Source: Cohaesibacter sp. ES.047
GTDB taxonomy: Bacteria > Pseudomonadota > Alphaproteobacteria > Rhizobiales > Cohaesibacteraceae
Reading direction: 5' to 3'
DNA length: 64,000 nucleotides
Assembly: GCF_900215505.1 (NCBI RefSeq)
Contig: NZ_LT907844.1
Location: forward strand, 1,956,501 to 2,020,500
The notes beneath the pieces are model-generated. The model made no database searches, was not told where the DNA came from, and worked only from the letters and a program-made list of their open reading frames with translations. A program made the translations under genes and the position numbers. This document shows, one piece after another, positions 18,939-27,814 of this stretch (position 1 is the stretch's first letter; every line of letters begins with the position of its first letter).

Positions 18939-20192
18939 ATGACAGCCCGAATGGTTCGAGGAATATCGGTGTTTATGGGTTTGGATCGAAAAGACAGACC
19001 GGGTGTGAGAGCAAAGGCCATCGTGGCGGTTGTTCTCATTCCCTTTGTCTCATCCGTGGCGTTTGGGGCCATCGATGAAGCGCGTGCCGCATCAATTGTG
19101 GAGATGGCTTCTCAAGATCGCTCTGTTGCTGCTGCGCCTGATGATGGGCGTATTGTTGTTGCGCTGTCCTTTTTCGAGCGGCTGTTCAATCGCAAGAGCC
19201 GTGACAAATCCAAGGAGAAGGAGAAGGATAGCAACGCGTCCAAGACCCGTAAGCCAGCCGCGCCCCGCGTGCCGGTGATTCAGACCGTGAAGAAAGATCC
19301 CGATGCTGCAGTGATCGCAGTGTTCGGCGATGAATTCTCAATGGATCTGGCCTGGGGGCTCAAGGATGCTTTTGCCAAAACGCCGGATGTTCGCGTCGAC
19401 ATTCATTCGGTTGCCAACAGCGGGCTGATCTATCGTGCCAGTCGCAATCCGCTTGAAGATCCGGAAAAGGTGTTCGAGAAATCACCCTACACCTTTGCCG
19501 TTGTCATGGTGGGACTTGGTGATCGTGTGAAAACCCGCGAAGTGCGCAATAAAGAGGGAGACGTTGTGTTTCCCTCCTATGAATTCAAATCCGAAGGCTG
19601 GCTTCGCTCCTATGAGCGCGAGATAGATCGCTTGCGTCTGGCATTTGCAGAGCACGACAAACCGCTTTTCTGGGTCGGACTGCCGCCAGTGGGCAACAAG
19701 GATTTGAGTGCCAACCTTCTCTATCTCAATGATTTTGTCTCCAGCAAGCTGACTGAGCGCGGTGAGACCTTCATCGATATCTGGCCTGCTTTCTCCAATG
19801 AGGAGGGGGGATTTACCTTCCGTGGGCCCGACCTTACCGGACAGGAGAAGCGGTTGCGCCAGAAAAACGCGATCCGCTTCAACAAGGCGGGGCGCCGGAA
19901 GCTGGCATTCTTTGTTGAAAAACTCGTTATACGGGCCCTTTCCCAGTCGGTGGCCGAAGATGTGCTGCCAGAAAATCTGACGGCGGCTGACGAGACGGCA
20001 CTCAAGGAGGGCCGTGGTGCGCAACGGGACATCTTTGTCCTTCGCAAACCGCCTCTTGACGCGGATGCCCTCGTTAATCCCGATGTTGCAACCGTTTCCA
20101 GCGCAATGCCGGCGACCGAGGCTCAGCAGGTGATCTCGCCAGGGCGCGTGCCGCAGTTGCGCGTTGATGATTTTTCATGGTCGGGGCGTTGA
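18939..20192 (+). CDS. DUF459 SGNH-like periplasmic protein, catalytic residues not evident
   Basis: A protein of up to 417 residues, starting 29 bases after the transglycosylase gene. A hydrophobic segment (about residues 26-45) is a signal or anchor; a Lys-rich linker (about 85-110) precedes the SGNH-like domain. The block I sequence is GDEFSMD, without the serine of GDS, and the final block reads NAIRFNKAG where hydrolases have DxxH. It may therefore be a binding rather than a catalytic member. Location next to a murein hydrolase suggests an envelope role, for example in polysaccharide modification. The start could also be the ATG at 18975. Confidence 0.75.
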   Translation: MTARMVRGISVFMGLDRKDRPGVRAKAIVAVVLIPFVSSVAFGAIDEARAASIVEMASQDRSVAAAPDDGRIVVALSFFERLFNRKSRDKSKEKEKDSNASKTRKPAAPRVPVIQTVKKDPDAAVIAVFGDEFSMDLAWGLKDAFAKTPDVRVDIHSVANSGLIYRASRNPLEDPEKVFEKSPYTFAVVMVGLGDRVKTREVRNKEGDVVFPSYEFKSEGWLRSYEREIDRLRLAFAEHDKPLFWVGLPPVGNKDLSANLLYLNDFVSSKLTERGETFIDIWPAFSNEEGGFTFRGPDLTGQEKRLRQKNAIRFNKAGRRKLAFFVEKLVIRALSQSVAEDVLPENLTAADETALKEGRGAQRDIFVLRKPPLDADALVNPDVATVSSAMPATEAQQVISPGRVPQLRVDDFSWSGR

Positions 20193-20335
20193 GGATATAG
20201 CCCCCTCATTATAGCTGTGCCTTGGGCGTTTGATGACGGCCTGATCATTGCGATGCAGGACGGATAGGGATACAAGCAGGTGGGACAAGTTTTGTCCGAA
20301 CAATTGCTGTATCCAACTGCCGTGGAGCCAAACCC

Positions 20336-21154
20336 TTGTCACAGCGATCTTCCTTGCCGCCACAGGCTGGCATCCATCCGGATTTTGATTTTCTTCATGC
20401 CTTGGCCGATGTCGCGCGAGACGTCGTCATGCCGCTCTTCCGTTCGCCCATACAGGTCGATAACAAGGAGGAGGGCGGGTTCGACCCGGTGACCGATGCG
20501 GATCGCGAAGCCGAATTGCAGATGCGGCGGCACATTCATGAGCGCTTTCCCGATGATGGTATTCTGGGGGAGGAATTCGAAGCCGAACAACTGGATGCGA
20601 GCGGGCGCTGGATTCTTGATCCGATCGACGGGACGCGGGCGTTCATTTCGGGGTTGCCAACCTGGGGCACGCTTATCGGGTATTTTCATGAAGATGGCAC
20701 GAAGCTTGGCATGATGAGCCAGCCTTTCACGGGGGAACGTTTCGTCGGTGATGGAACTCGCAGCCTTTACATGGGCCCCGATGGGGAGCGGACGCTCCGC
20801 GTGCGGGAGTGCTCGGGACTGGCACAGGCAACGCTGTTTACGACGACACCGGCCCTGTTCAACGAGGCAGAAATGCCTGCCTATCTTGCGGTAGAGAATG
20901 CGGTGCAATTGGCCCGGTATGGGGTCGATTGCTATGCTTATTGCATGGTTGCTCTGGGGATGGCGGATCTGGTTGTGGAAGCCGCGCTCAAACCGGTCGA
21001 TATTGCGCCGCTGGTGCCTGTGATCGAAGGGGCTGGAGGCATCGTGACCAACTGGCGCGGCGGCTCCCCGCTTGAGGGCGGGCAGGTTATCGCTGCGGGT
21101 AATGCCAAGGTGCATGCAGAAGCGCTGGCGCTTCTGTCTCACGCTGCTGTTTGA
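20336..21154 (+). CDS. hisN: Inositol-monophosphatase family phosphatase, HisN-like
   Basis: A 272-residue Mg-dependent phosphatase. Metal-site motifs are GEEFE, DPIDGTRAFISG and the late aspartate in YGVDCYAYCMVALGMADLVVEAALKPVDIAPL. The spacing and sequence resemble HisN-type histidinol-phosphatases of alphaproteobacteria (last phosphate removal before histidinol dehydrogenase) more than inositol phosphatases, but substrate is inferred. The start is a TTG at 20336, as no in-frame ATG fits before the first helix. Confidence 0.8.
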   Translation: MSQRSSLPPQAGIHPDFDFLHALADVARDVVMPLFRSPIQVDNKEEGGFDPVTDADREAELQMRRHIHERFPDDGILGEEFEAEQLDASGRWILDPIDGTRAFISGLPTWGTLIGYFHEDGTKLGMMSQPFTGERFVGDGTRSLYMGPDGERTLRVRECSGLAQATLFTTTPALFNEAEMPAYLAVENAVQLARYGVDCYAYCMVALGMADLVVEAALKPVDIAPLVPVIEGAGGIVTNWRGGSPLEGGQVIAAGNAKVHAEALALLSHAAV

Positions 21155-21180
21155 CGCCACTCTTCTAGCGAGTTTTTTTC

Positions 21181-22179
21181 CTAGCGCGGCATGTAGATGT
21201 TTTCGTTGGTCAGGGTGTTCTGACCGGGAATGAAGGCATCGAAGGCGGCCCAGAATTGCTCGCGCAAAATCTTTCGTTCCATCATGATTTCATGCCGGGA
21301 TCCGGGGATCGGAACGGCATGAATGGCGCGGGCTGTCGATGCGAAATACTCGGCGGTCTTGGTGTTCACCACACGGTCCTGACTGGCGGTGATGATCAGG
21401 GTCGGCGTGTAGATGGAGGACTGCATTTCGCTCGATTGCAGGCGGTCCATCGCCTTGCAGGCCTCGTGTATCCAGCGCACAGTCGGGCCCGCGATGGCCA
21501 GCTCCGGAAAGTCGATCAGATATTGCCTGTTGCGATCATAGGTCGGGCCGTCCGATGTCAGGGTATTGACATCAAAGCCCAGCCGGTCGATGGGGGCTCG
21601 CTCCGCTCCGGGCATGAAATGTTTGCCGCGCCCCAGCAAACGTAAGAAAGACGAAATCTTTCGGACGGTTGACTGCTTCAGCCGCATGCTTAGAAGCTTC
21701 CGCCGTTCCGTGGCGAGTTCAATGAGCGGCGCGCAAAGAACCGCCCGCTCGAAGACCGCCCGCAAGCTTGGCAATTGTTCTAGAAGAATGAGCCCGCCCA
21801 TCGAATGGCTGAGGGCAAAATGGGGGGGTGGAAAATCGGGCAGAACGCTTTCATGCAGAAACTGGTGCAGGTCCCGGCCATAGTCTGAAAAGCGGCGCAC
21901 GTCGCCTTTGAGAGGATCGTCCAGAAGTCGCTCGGATCCGCCCTGGCCACGCCAGTCCATCGTCACGACCGCAAAGCCGCGGGCACGCAGGTTGCGGACA
22001 ACTTCATAATATTTCTCGACAAACTCAGCGCGCCCCTGCAACAGGCAGACCGTGCCCTTGGGATGTGGGTGTGTGGAGGGCCAGACGACGGTGCGGACCT
22101 CGCGCTCATCCCAGCAGCGCATTGCCTTGACGCGGCCTTCCGCAAGGTCTGGATATTTGTCGATATTTCTCAGATACAT
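21181..22179 (-). CDS. Alpha/beta hydrolase, lysophospholipase-like
   Basis: A 332-residue serine hydrolase of the Hydrolase_4/PldB type. The nucleophile elbow is SHSMGG, preceded by the oxyanion strand GTVCLLQGRAEFVEKY; the acid is in ASQDRVVNTKT and the histidine in PGSRHEIMME. No signal peptide. It probably hydrolyses lysophospholipids or monoacylglycerols. It is convergent with hisN, with 26 bases between the stops. Confidence 0.87.
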   Translation of the reverse strand: MYLRNIDKYPDLAEGRVKAMRCWDEREVRTVVWPSTHPHPKGTVCLLQGRAEFVEKYYEVVRNLRARGFAVVTMDWRGQGGSERLLDDPLKGDVRRFSDYGRDLHQFLHESVLPDFPPPHFALSHSMGGLILLEQLPSLRAVFERAVLCAPLIELATERRKLLSMRLKQSTVRKISSFLRLLGRGKHFMPGAERAPIDRLGFDVNTLTSDGPTYDRNRQYLIDFPELAIAGPTVRWIHEACKAMDRLQSSEMQSSIYTPTLIITASQDRVVNTKTAEYFASTARAIHAVPIPGSRHEIMMERKILREQFWAAFDAFIPGQNTLTNENIYMPR

Positions 22180-22383
22180 CGGTTCCCCCGGCAGAGCGGC
22201 ATCGGGGACAGTTTACTCAAAAGAGATAGCCATGGGAGGGGGAGCAACCAGCTTTTTTCATGTTATCCCTCTTTGTCCGCCATGTGGCATCGGAAAAGGG
22301 ATTTCTCGGGGCCATCCAAGAGGCCAAACATGCGAAGGCCGCCCCATTGTTGGAGGCGGCCATCCGTAGAGGTCTGAAGGGGA

Positions 22384-22821
22384 TCAGTTTATCCAGAAGG
22401 GCGTGCGGTGCTGCCGCTTGTAGTTGTTGTGTTTCTGCCAGCGGCGATTGTCACGCTGCCATTTGTGCTTCTTGATCGGGCGCATATCGCGCAGGACCGT
22501 GCGATGAATGACGTTGCCATTCCGGGCATTGACGATCAGGCGCATGGTTTTTCCGCGTTTGCTACGGGCCTGTACCTGATAGGAGCGACCATCGAAGCGC
22601 ATGTTGCGTAGACCGCGAAAGCCTTTGCGCTTCAGGATATGGGCGATGTGCTGAGGCGACAGTTTGCGCGCCTTGACCTGCCTGTAATTATGATGCGGCA
22701 AAAGGCTGTTGACGATGATGGTCTGATGCTGGCGTACAGCATCGTGATGACCTTTTGCGAGAACGGGCGTTGCCAGCGTTGCGACGATCAGCAGCGGAAG
22801 TGCGAAGGTTGTGGCTTTCAT
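22384..22821 (-). CDS. Small secreted basic protein, unknown function
   Basis: A 145-residue exported protein. The first 22 residues form a clear signal peptide (hydrophobic core ending ATPVLAKG). The mature part is rich in His, Lys and Arg, with a short PepSY-like pattern (LSPQHIAHILKRKGFRGLRN, then YQVQARSKRGKTMRLIVNARNG). I do not recognise a characterised family. The ATG at 22821 has AAGG upstream; the longer frame to 22857 lacks support. It may be a periplasmic stress protein, which is a guess. Confidence 0.6.
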   Translation of the reverse strand: MKATTFALPLLIVATLATPVLAKGHHDAVRQHQTIIVNSLLPHHNYRQVKARKLSPQHIAHILKRKGFRGLRNMRFDGRSYQVQARSKRGKTMRLIVNARNGNVIHRTVLRDMRPIKKHKWQRDNRRWQKHNNYKRQHRTPFWIN

Positions 22822-23022
22822 GATAGTGCCTTTCTTCATTGGGTCGGGTGTCACCATCGTGGTGATGATGTCACTTTACGACAGTCAATCTGAACCCAAT
22901 CAGAAGGCTTCGTTCACGCTGGATTTATCATCGTGGCGAGGATGAGGCAGTGCCTTTGAAAAGCCATTTTTGGCCACCCGTCGGTGTTTTGACGATTTTT
23001 GATTTTTTTAAAAATCGAAGAT

Positions 23023-23051
23023 CTTGAAATCAAAATCCGATGTTTCCATAT
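23023..23051 (+). promoter_or_regulatory. RpoH (sigma-32) type promoter of the Hsp20 gene
   Basis: A -35 box CTTGAA at 23023 and a -10 box CCATAT at 23046 are 17 bases apart. This fits the alphaproteobacterial RpoH pattern (CTTGAA, 16-17 bases, CCANAT). It lies about 110 bases before the Hsp20 start and leaves a long leader that may fold over the AAGGAGG site. Confidence 0.65.
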
Positions 23052-23162
23052 CTTGTGTATCGGAGGCCAAGATGGCTCCGAACTCACGCCGTTCTCGCCT
23101 GATACAGGGAGAATGGATCTTATATGAAGTCGCAATCCTGTCGCTCAAAGGAGGGCATACCT

Positions 23163-23630
23163 ATGCGTCATTATGATCTGACTCCGCTTTACCGTTCCAC
23201 CGTAGGCTTTGACAAGCTTTTCTCCATGCTGGACTCCGTGTCCAACCCTGACGGTACGCCGAGCTATCCGCCCTACAACATCGAACGTCTTGCAGAAAAC
23301 AACTATCGCATCACGATGGCTGTCGCTGGCTTTACCGAAGCCGATCTCAAGATCGAGGTGAAGGAAAACACCCTGACTGTTGTTGCGGAAAAGGCTGAAC
23401 AGGACAAGGAAAGCCGGGAATTCCTGCATCGCGGCATCGCCGCCCGTGCGTTTGAACGCCAGTTCCAGCTCGCGGACTACATGCAGGTAGAAGGGGCAAG
23501 CCTTGAACATGGTCTGCTGCACATCGACCTTGTTCGCGAAATTCCCGAAGCCAAAAAGCCTCGTCAAATTGAGATCAAAAGCCAAGACGGTGCAACCGAC
23601 GCGGCTGTGATCGAAGGCTCCACTCACTAA
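23163..23630 (+). CDS. Hsp20/IbpA-type small heat-shock protein
   Basis: A 155-residue holdase chaperone. The alpha-crystallin domain covers about residues 38-130, beginning YPPYNIERLAENNYRITMAVAG, with the conserved VEGASLEHGLLHIDL strand; the C-terminal tail is acidic. It keeps heat-denatured proteins soluble for refolding. The start at 23163 follows AAGGAGG by eight bases; the upstream in-frame ATG at 23124 lies inside the leader. Heat control through RpoH is supported by the promoter, and the leader could be a ROSE-like thermometer. Confidence 0.88.
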   Translation: MRHYDLTPLYRSTVGFDKLFSMLDSVSNPDGTPSYPPYNIERLAENNYRITMAVAGFTEADLKIEVKENTLTVVAEKAEQDKESREFLHRGIAARAFERQFQLADYMQVEGASLEHGLLHIDLVREIPEAKKPRQIEIKSQDGATDAAVIEGSTH

Positions 23631-23843
23631 CGGTGCCTTTGGGTCTGTATCGCAGATCCCAAAATGGCGCGAGGGCTGTTGCTTGTCCCTCGGGTGCAGC
23701 CCCCGCGTTCTACTCGGCGGCCTGATATCAGGCCGTCTTCTTCTCCCCAAAAAAACCGTCTGATCTGTTGCCGCACCCAGTCAGCAGACAATGCCATGCA
23801 TGATTGGCGTCCGAGCGTTCCGCCCGACCGCCACCTCTCACCG

Positions 23844-23879
23844 AAAGGGCACCGGGTTTCAGACCTCAGGTGCCCTTTT
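23844..23879. terminator. Bidirectional terminator between Hsp20 and threonine aldolase genes
   Basis: A 10-bp stem (AAAGGGCACC with GGTGCCCTTT) lies between two convergent genes. A second palindrome, GGCCTGATATCAGGCC at 23719-23734 followed by a pyrimidine run, may be the main Hsp20 terminator. Confidence 0.65.
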
Positions 23880-23903
23880 GGCATGAATTGGCGTGATGCG
23901 CCC

Positions 23904-24959
23904 TCAGTCGTTGATTGCCTTAATAAAGCTATCGATCTCTTGGGGTGTTGTGGCAAAGGAGCAGACCAGCCGAAAGAGGGTCTCATCTTCGCGGGGCCTG
24001 TCTTGGGGCGGCAGGTTGCCGGTTGGCCAGTCATGGAAAACGGCACCTTGCGCCGTCGCCTTCGCAGCTGCGGTTTTCTTGATGATCGCAAAGACCTCGT
24101 TCGACTGGCTGTCCCACGCCGGGCGGGCATTGGCGCTTGCTTGTAGTCCGGCCGTGAGGCGCGCTGCCATCTTGTTGGCATGGCGGGCATTGTCGAGCCA
24201 GTGGTCATCTGCGAAGTAGCCCTCGAACTGGGCGGCAACAAAGCGCATTTTCGAGAAGAGATGACCAGCTCGCTTGCGGCGATAGATGAAGTCTGCCGCA
24301 TCGTCCTTGTTGAAGAAGACCACTGCTTCGGCGCACCATGCGCCGTTTTTCGTGGCTCCAAATGAGAGAATATCGACGCCTGCCTTCCAGGTCATTTCCG
24401 CCGGCGTGGCACCAATGGCCAGCATGGCGTTGGCGAACCGTGCTCCATCCATATGCACCTTGAGGTGATTGGCATGAGCACAGGCAGCCAGATCGTGGAT
24501 TTCACTGATGCTGTAGGCGGTGCCATATTCGGTTGCCTGCGACAGGGATATCGCACTTGGCTGGCCGTGGTGAACGACCCCATGCGGGACATCTTCCAGA
24601 CCTTCTAGGATCGCGTCAGGCGTCAGTTTGCCAAGGGGGCCATCAAGGCCCCACATGCGCGCGCCCGATGACAGGAATTCCGGCGCACCGCATTCATCGA
24701 CACGGATGTGGGCTTCCTTGTGACAAAAGACCGTGCCACCGGGCCCAGTTACGCTAGACAGGCCAAGCGCATTGGCTGCTGTGCCCGTTGCCACAACGAA
24801 GGCGGTGCAGTCGGTTTCAAAAATATCGCGAAACCGGTGCTCTATGGCCTCGCAGAGGTCGCCGTCACCGTAGGCCGGGACATGCCCGCCATTGAATTTG
24901 GCGAGAGCTTGCATCACAGGCTCGGAGGCGCCGGCCCAGTTGTCGCTGGCAAATTGCAT
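23904..24959 (-). CDS. Threonine aldolase (low-specificity, PLP-dependent)
   Basis: A 351-residue fold-type I PLP enzyme. It starts with the family hallmark FASDNWAGA; the cofactor lysine is in LSFGATKNGAW, and MDGARFANA holds the aspartate that contacts the pyridine nitrogen. It splits L-threonine or allo-threonine to glycine and acetaldehyde, and may act on other beta-hydroxy amino acids. Full length for the family. Confidence 0.9.
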   Translation of the reverse strand: MQFASDNWAGASEPVMQALAKFNGGHVPAYGDGDLCEAIEHRFRDIFETDCTAFVVATGTAANALGLSSVTGPGGTVFCHKEAHIRVDECGAPEFLSSGARMWGLDGPLGKLTPDAILEGLEDVPHGVVHHGQPSAISLSQATEYGTAYSISEIHDLAACAHANHLKVHMDGARFANAMLAIGATPAEMTWKAGVDILSFGATKNGAWCAEAVVFFNKDDAADFIYRRKRAGHLFSKMRFVAAQFEGYFADDHWLDNARHANKMAARLTAGLQASANARPAWDSQSNEVFAIIKKTAAAKATAQGAVFHDWPTGNLPPQDRPREDETLFRLVCSFATTPQEIDSFIKAIND

Positions 24960-25019
24960 TTGGATTTCCTTGAAGCGATAGAGTGATTTGCGCCATTCGA
25001 CCGTCTCAAGGCTTCAAGG

Positions 25020-25616
25020 TCAAGAGGAAAGAGCCGCTGTTCCGGGTTGCTTGCGGGAAAGCAGTTTGGAGGCCAGATGGTCAAGGGAAATCATGCCCGG
25101 CCCCTTGATGATAAGGACGAGGAGTGGCATCAGCCAGAGGAGGCGTTGATCAAGGATAGCTGAATTGTGGACCGGATCAAAAAGCGTGCCGATGGTCTCT
25201 GCTTCGACCTTGTGGAAGGCGATGTCGACATAGCTCATCACCGCGATGAAGCCGATGAAGCTAAGGGCCGCGAGGCGCGAAAACAGGCCCAGAAGAATGA
25301 GCAGAGGCAAAACCACCTCGGCGACAGTCCCTGCGATGACGATCAGCTTCCATGGAAAGAAGGCGATCTGCGATGTGTCATAGCCGACGGCCTCGACGAT
25401 GGGCGGGATGATCTGGGCGTAGGCGCCGACAGAAGGTTCGAACAGGCCAAGGGGACCATCGCCAAGCTTGGTCATGGCCGAATTGATAAAGAAGAACAAC
25501 AGCACGCTTGAGAAGATCAATCTTGCACTCAGACCCAGAAACCAGCCATCGAGCGCCCTTTCAAGTCGGCAGAAGATGACTTTGTGAAACTGGTTGAGCT
25601 GGAGCAGGAAGGGCAT
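25020..25616 (-). CDS. DoxX-family membrane protein of bufferin-type cluster
   Basis: A 198-residue inner-membrane protein with four hydrophobic segments (about residues 32-48, 95-118, 122-145 and 155-175), as in DoxX/DoxD proteins. It is the last gene of the DUF2282-DUF692-DUF2063-DoxX set, 54 bases after the DUF2063 gene. In Caulobacter the same four-gene layout (gig genes) responds to copper and gold; the DoxX role there is unclear. Confidence 0.8.
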   Translation of the reverse strand: MPFLLQLNQFHKVIFCRLERALDGWFLGLSARLIFSSVLLFFFINSAMTKLGDGPLGLFEPSVGAYAQIIPPIVEAVGYDTSQIAFFPWKLIVIAGTVAEVVLPLLILLGLFSRLAALSFIGFIAVMSYVDIAFHKVEAETIGTLFDPVHNSAILDQRLLWLMPLLVLIIKGPGMISLDHLASKLLSRKQPGTAALSS

Positions 25617-25670
25617 GATCTGGACCTGAAGAGACTGATTGTGTTGGGTGTCGGGTGAACGAGGGTAGCG

Positions 25671-26483
25671 TTACGATCCCGGTGGATGGATGGAGGCAAT
25701 CGCGCCCGTTTCGAGTAATCCGCCGAGATTGAGCGCGAAATCGAAGGCCTCGTTGTTGTTGGCGGCGCGCTCGGCAGCCTCTCCCAGCGGGTGGCCTGTC
25801 ATCAGGGCATGGATGAAGTCATGGCCTCCGGCAGGCAGAGAGACCACCATAACATCCCATTCCGGGCGCGTGATGAGCGTGTCTTCCGGTATGCTTGCCA
25901 CATTGGCTATCGCGCTTGCGGGATCGTCCGATTTGTGCGCGGCCCAGATGCTATAGGCGGGATGGCTGCTAGAGAGAAGTTCGGCGGAGGGGTGAAGATC
26001 GAAAATGAGTGCGCCCAACTGCTCTGGGTCGATCCGTTGCAGCTCTGCTGGATCAAGGCTCGGGGCATCGGCCGCGTTGTAGGATCTGAGCCAGGCATGT
26101 TCGAGCCTTGCCACATCACCCAGATAGGGCAATTGCCCGACGGGCTCAAAGCCATCGAGAAAGTCGCCAAAGGTTGCGCCATAGCTTGCCAGCATGGGAG
26201 ACCGCGGCGGATGGGTGGTGATGTATACCCGCGCCATGGCCCGAAAAAAGTCATCCCCTACCAGTTGATGAATGGTTGGAAAGGCAGCCGCGAGCGCTTC
26301 GGTCAGGCTTGACACAACGTTGTTGCGATAGATGCCAAACCGTTTCTGCGCCTTTTTCATGCGACTAGGTCCGATTACGCCAGAAGGAATGGGCAAGTCT
26401 GGCGCGAGCAGGGCGTCCGAGAAGGCCTTTTGCTGTATGGTCAATGCGTGACTGTGCGCCAGCGACGTCTGATCAGATGGCAT
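25671..26483 (-). CDS. DUF2063 (DNA_binding_2) protein, bufferin-maturation partner
   Basis: A 270-residue protein of PF09836. The N-terminal helix bundle begins QQKAFSDALLAPDLPIPSGV, with the typical RFGIYRNNVVSSLTEALAAAFPT block. In related clusters such proteins pair with DUF692 enzymes and recognise the precursor peptide; DNA binding is only the old family label. The start overlaps the end of the DUF692 gene by 11 bases, which implies translational coupling. Confidence 0.82.
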   Translation of the reverse strand: MPSDQTSLAHSHALTIQQKAFSDALLAPDLPIPSGVIGPSRMKKAQKRFGIYRNNVVSSLTEALAAAFPTIHQLVGDDFFRAMARVYITTHPPRSPMLASYGATFGDFLDGFEPVGQLPYLGDVARLEHAWLRSYNAADAPSLDPAELQRIDPEQLGALIFDLHPSAELLSSSHPAYSIWAAHKSDDPASAIANVASIPEDTLITRPEWDVMVVSLPAGGHDFIHALMTGHPLGEAAERAANNNEAFDFALNLGGLLETGAIASIHPPGS

Positions 26484-27366
26484 GACGCAGCTCCGCGCTG
26501 TTGGCCGCCGCTTTCAGTTTGGCTTCAGCTCGCATGGCTTCAGCATAAAGGACTTCCCATGCTGGAATGTTGCTGTCCCATTCGATCAGCGTCGGGACAG
26601 GGCCGGAGCGCTTCAATGTGTGATCATAGAGGGACCAGACCGCGTCGGCGACTTCGCGGTCGTGGGCGTCAATCAGCAAAGGCTCGCCCTCATCATCTTC
26701 ATCGCGCGCAAAACCGGCAAGGTGGATCTCCCCGACATGCTCGACAGGGAAGGCATCGAGATAGGCGATCGGATCATAATTCTGGTTGGTGGCCGAGACG
26801 TAGACATTGTTGCAGTCGAGAAGCAGACCGCAGTCGGTGCTCTCCACCAAACGCTCCAGAAAGGTGATCTCCGACATGGTCGAGCTGTCGAAGGCGATAT
26901 AGACCGACGGGTTCTCGATTAGGACCCGGCGACGTAACGTCTGTTGAAGCTGGTCGACATGCTGGATGACCCGCATCAGGCTTTCTTCGCGGTATGGGAC
27001 GGGAAGCAGGTCATTGAAGAAGACGTCTTCATGGGTCGACCAAGCCAGATGTTCCGAGAACAGGCCGGGATTGTATCGCTGGTTGAGGATTCTCAGTCGG
27101 TCGAGATGGTTCTGCCGCAAAGGTTGGTTCGCACCGATGGAGGCACCCACGCCGTGCAGCGATAAAGGGTAGCGGGAGGCGATTTCCGTCAGATATTTGT
27201 GCGGTGGCCCGCCCGCGCCCATGTAGTTTTCCGGGTGAACCTCAAACCAGCCAATATCGGGCGATGTTTCAATGATGGTCTGATAGTGCTCGGCCTTGAG
27301 CCCGACACCGGCGCGGCGCGGGATCGGCTTGCCTGTCGGTGTGGTGGTCGCTGCTTTGGGTGGCAT
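26473..27366 (-). CDS. DUF692 multinuclear iron peptide-modifying enzyme (MbnB/BufB-like)
   Basis: A 297-residue TIM-barrel protein of the MbnB/TglH family. Metal-site residues are visible in WFEVHPENY, SLHGVGAS, FSEHLAWS, LLDCNNVYVS and EIHLAGFA. Family members use two or three iron atoms and oxygen to rework cysteine residues of a ribosomal peptide, for instance to thio-oxazole groups. The likely substrate is the DUF2282 peptide encoded just upstream. The start at 27366 is backed by AAGGAGG; the frame extends upstream to 27483 without support. Confidence 0.86.
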   Translation of the reverse strand: MPPKAATTTPTGKPIPRRAGVGLKAEHYQTIIETSPDIGWFEVHPENYMGAGGPPHKYLTEIASRYPLSLHGVGASIGANQPLRQNHLDRLRILNQRYNPGLFSEHLAWSTHEDVFFNDLLPVPYREESLMRVIQHVDQLQQTLRRRVLIENPSVYIAFDSSTMSEITFLERLVESTDCGLLLDCNNVYVSATNQNYDPIAYLDAFPVEHVGEIHLAGFARDEDDEGEPLLIDAHDREVADAVWSLYDHTLKRSGPVPTLIEWDSNIPAWEVLYAEAMRAEAKLKAAANSAELRHAI

Positions 27367-27505
27367 CGTCTTAGCCTCCTTGAAAGATCCCCATGCGAAA
27401 TGGTCATTGAGCCTTGCGAATGGGGATGGATCTGGTTCCGAGCGGTTCCTCTGGCGACATTGGTGACGCCAGAGGAACTGCATCGGTATCTCGCTGACGT
27501 TTCGC

Positions 27506-27814
27506 TTACATGGAGTCTTTCATGATCGGCTCGAGGCTACCCATGCCGTTCGGAGTTTTCATGGTGGTGCAGGTGCCTTTGGGGACGAGCTTCCAGGCAT
27601 TGCCCTGATAATCTTCAGTCGATGTGCCTGCGCAGGTGGTGCCAGGGCCGGCCTTGCAATCGTTCTGGCCCTTGAGAGCAACGCCGTAGCATTTCTCCTT
27701 TTCCATGGCGTAGGCGCCGCCAGTGGACATGGCGGTCATGGCACTTGCGGATACGATGGTTGCGACGGCGCCAGCAAGGACGGTAGCGGAGAAGGATTTG
27801 GAATTGGTGGACAT
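27506..27814 (-). CDS. DUF2282 bufferin-like precursor peptide (BufA1/GigA type)
   Basis: A 102-residue exported peptide. A long signal sequence (about residues 1-36, ending GGAYA) precedes a core with four cysteines in [19 protein letters not shown] and KGTC contexts, matching DUF2282. In the best-known systems two of the cysteines are converted by the DUF692 enzyme and the product binds copper in the periplasm. A GAGGAG site precedes the ATG at 27814. It heads the minus-strand operon. Confidence 0.85.
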   Translation of the reverse strand: MSTNSKSFSATVLAGAVATIVSASAMTAMSTGGAYAMEKEKCYGVALKGQNDCKAGPGTTCAGTSTEDYQGNAWKLVPKGTCTTMKTPNGMGSLEPIMKDSM

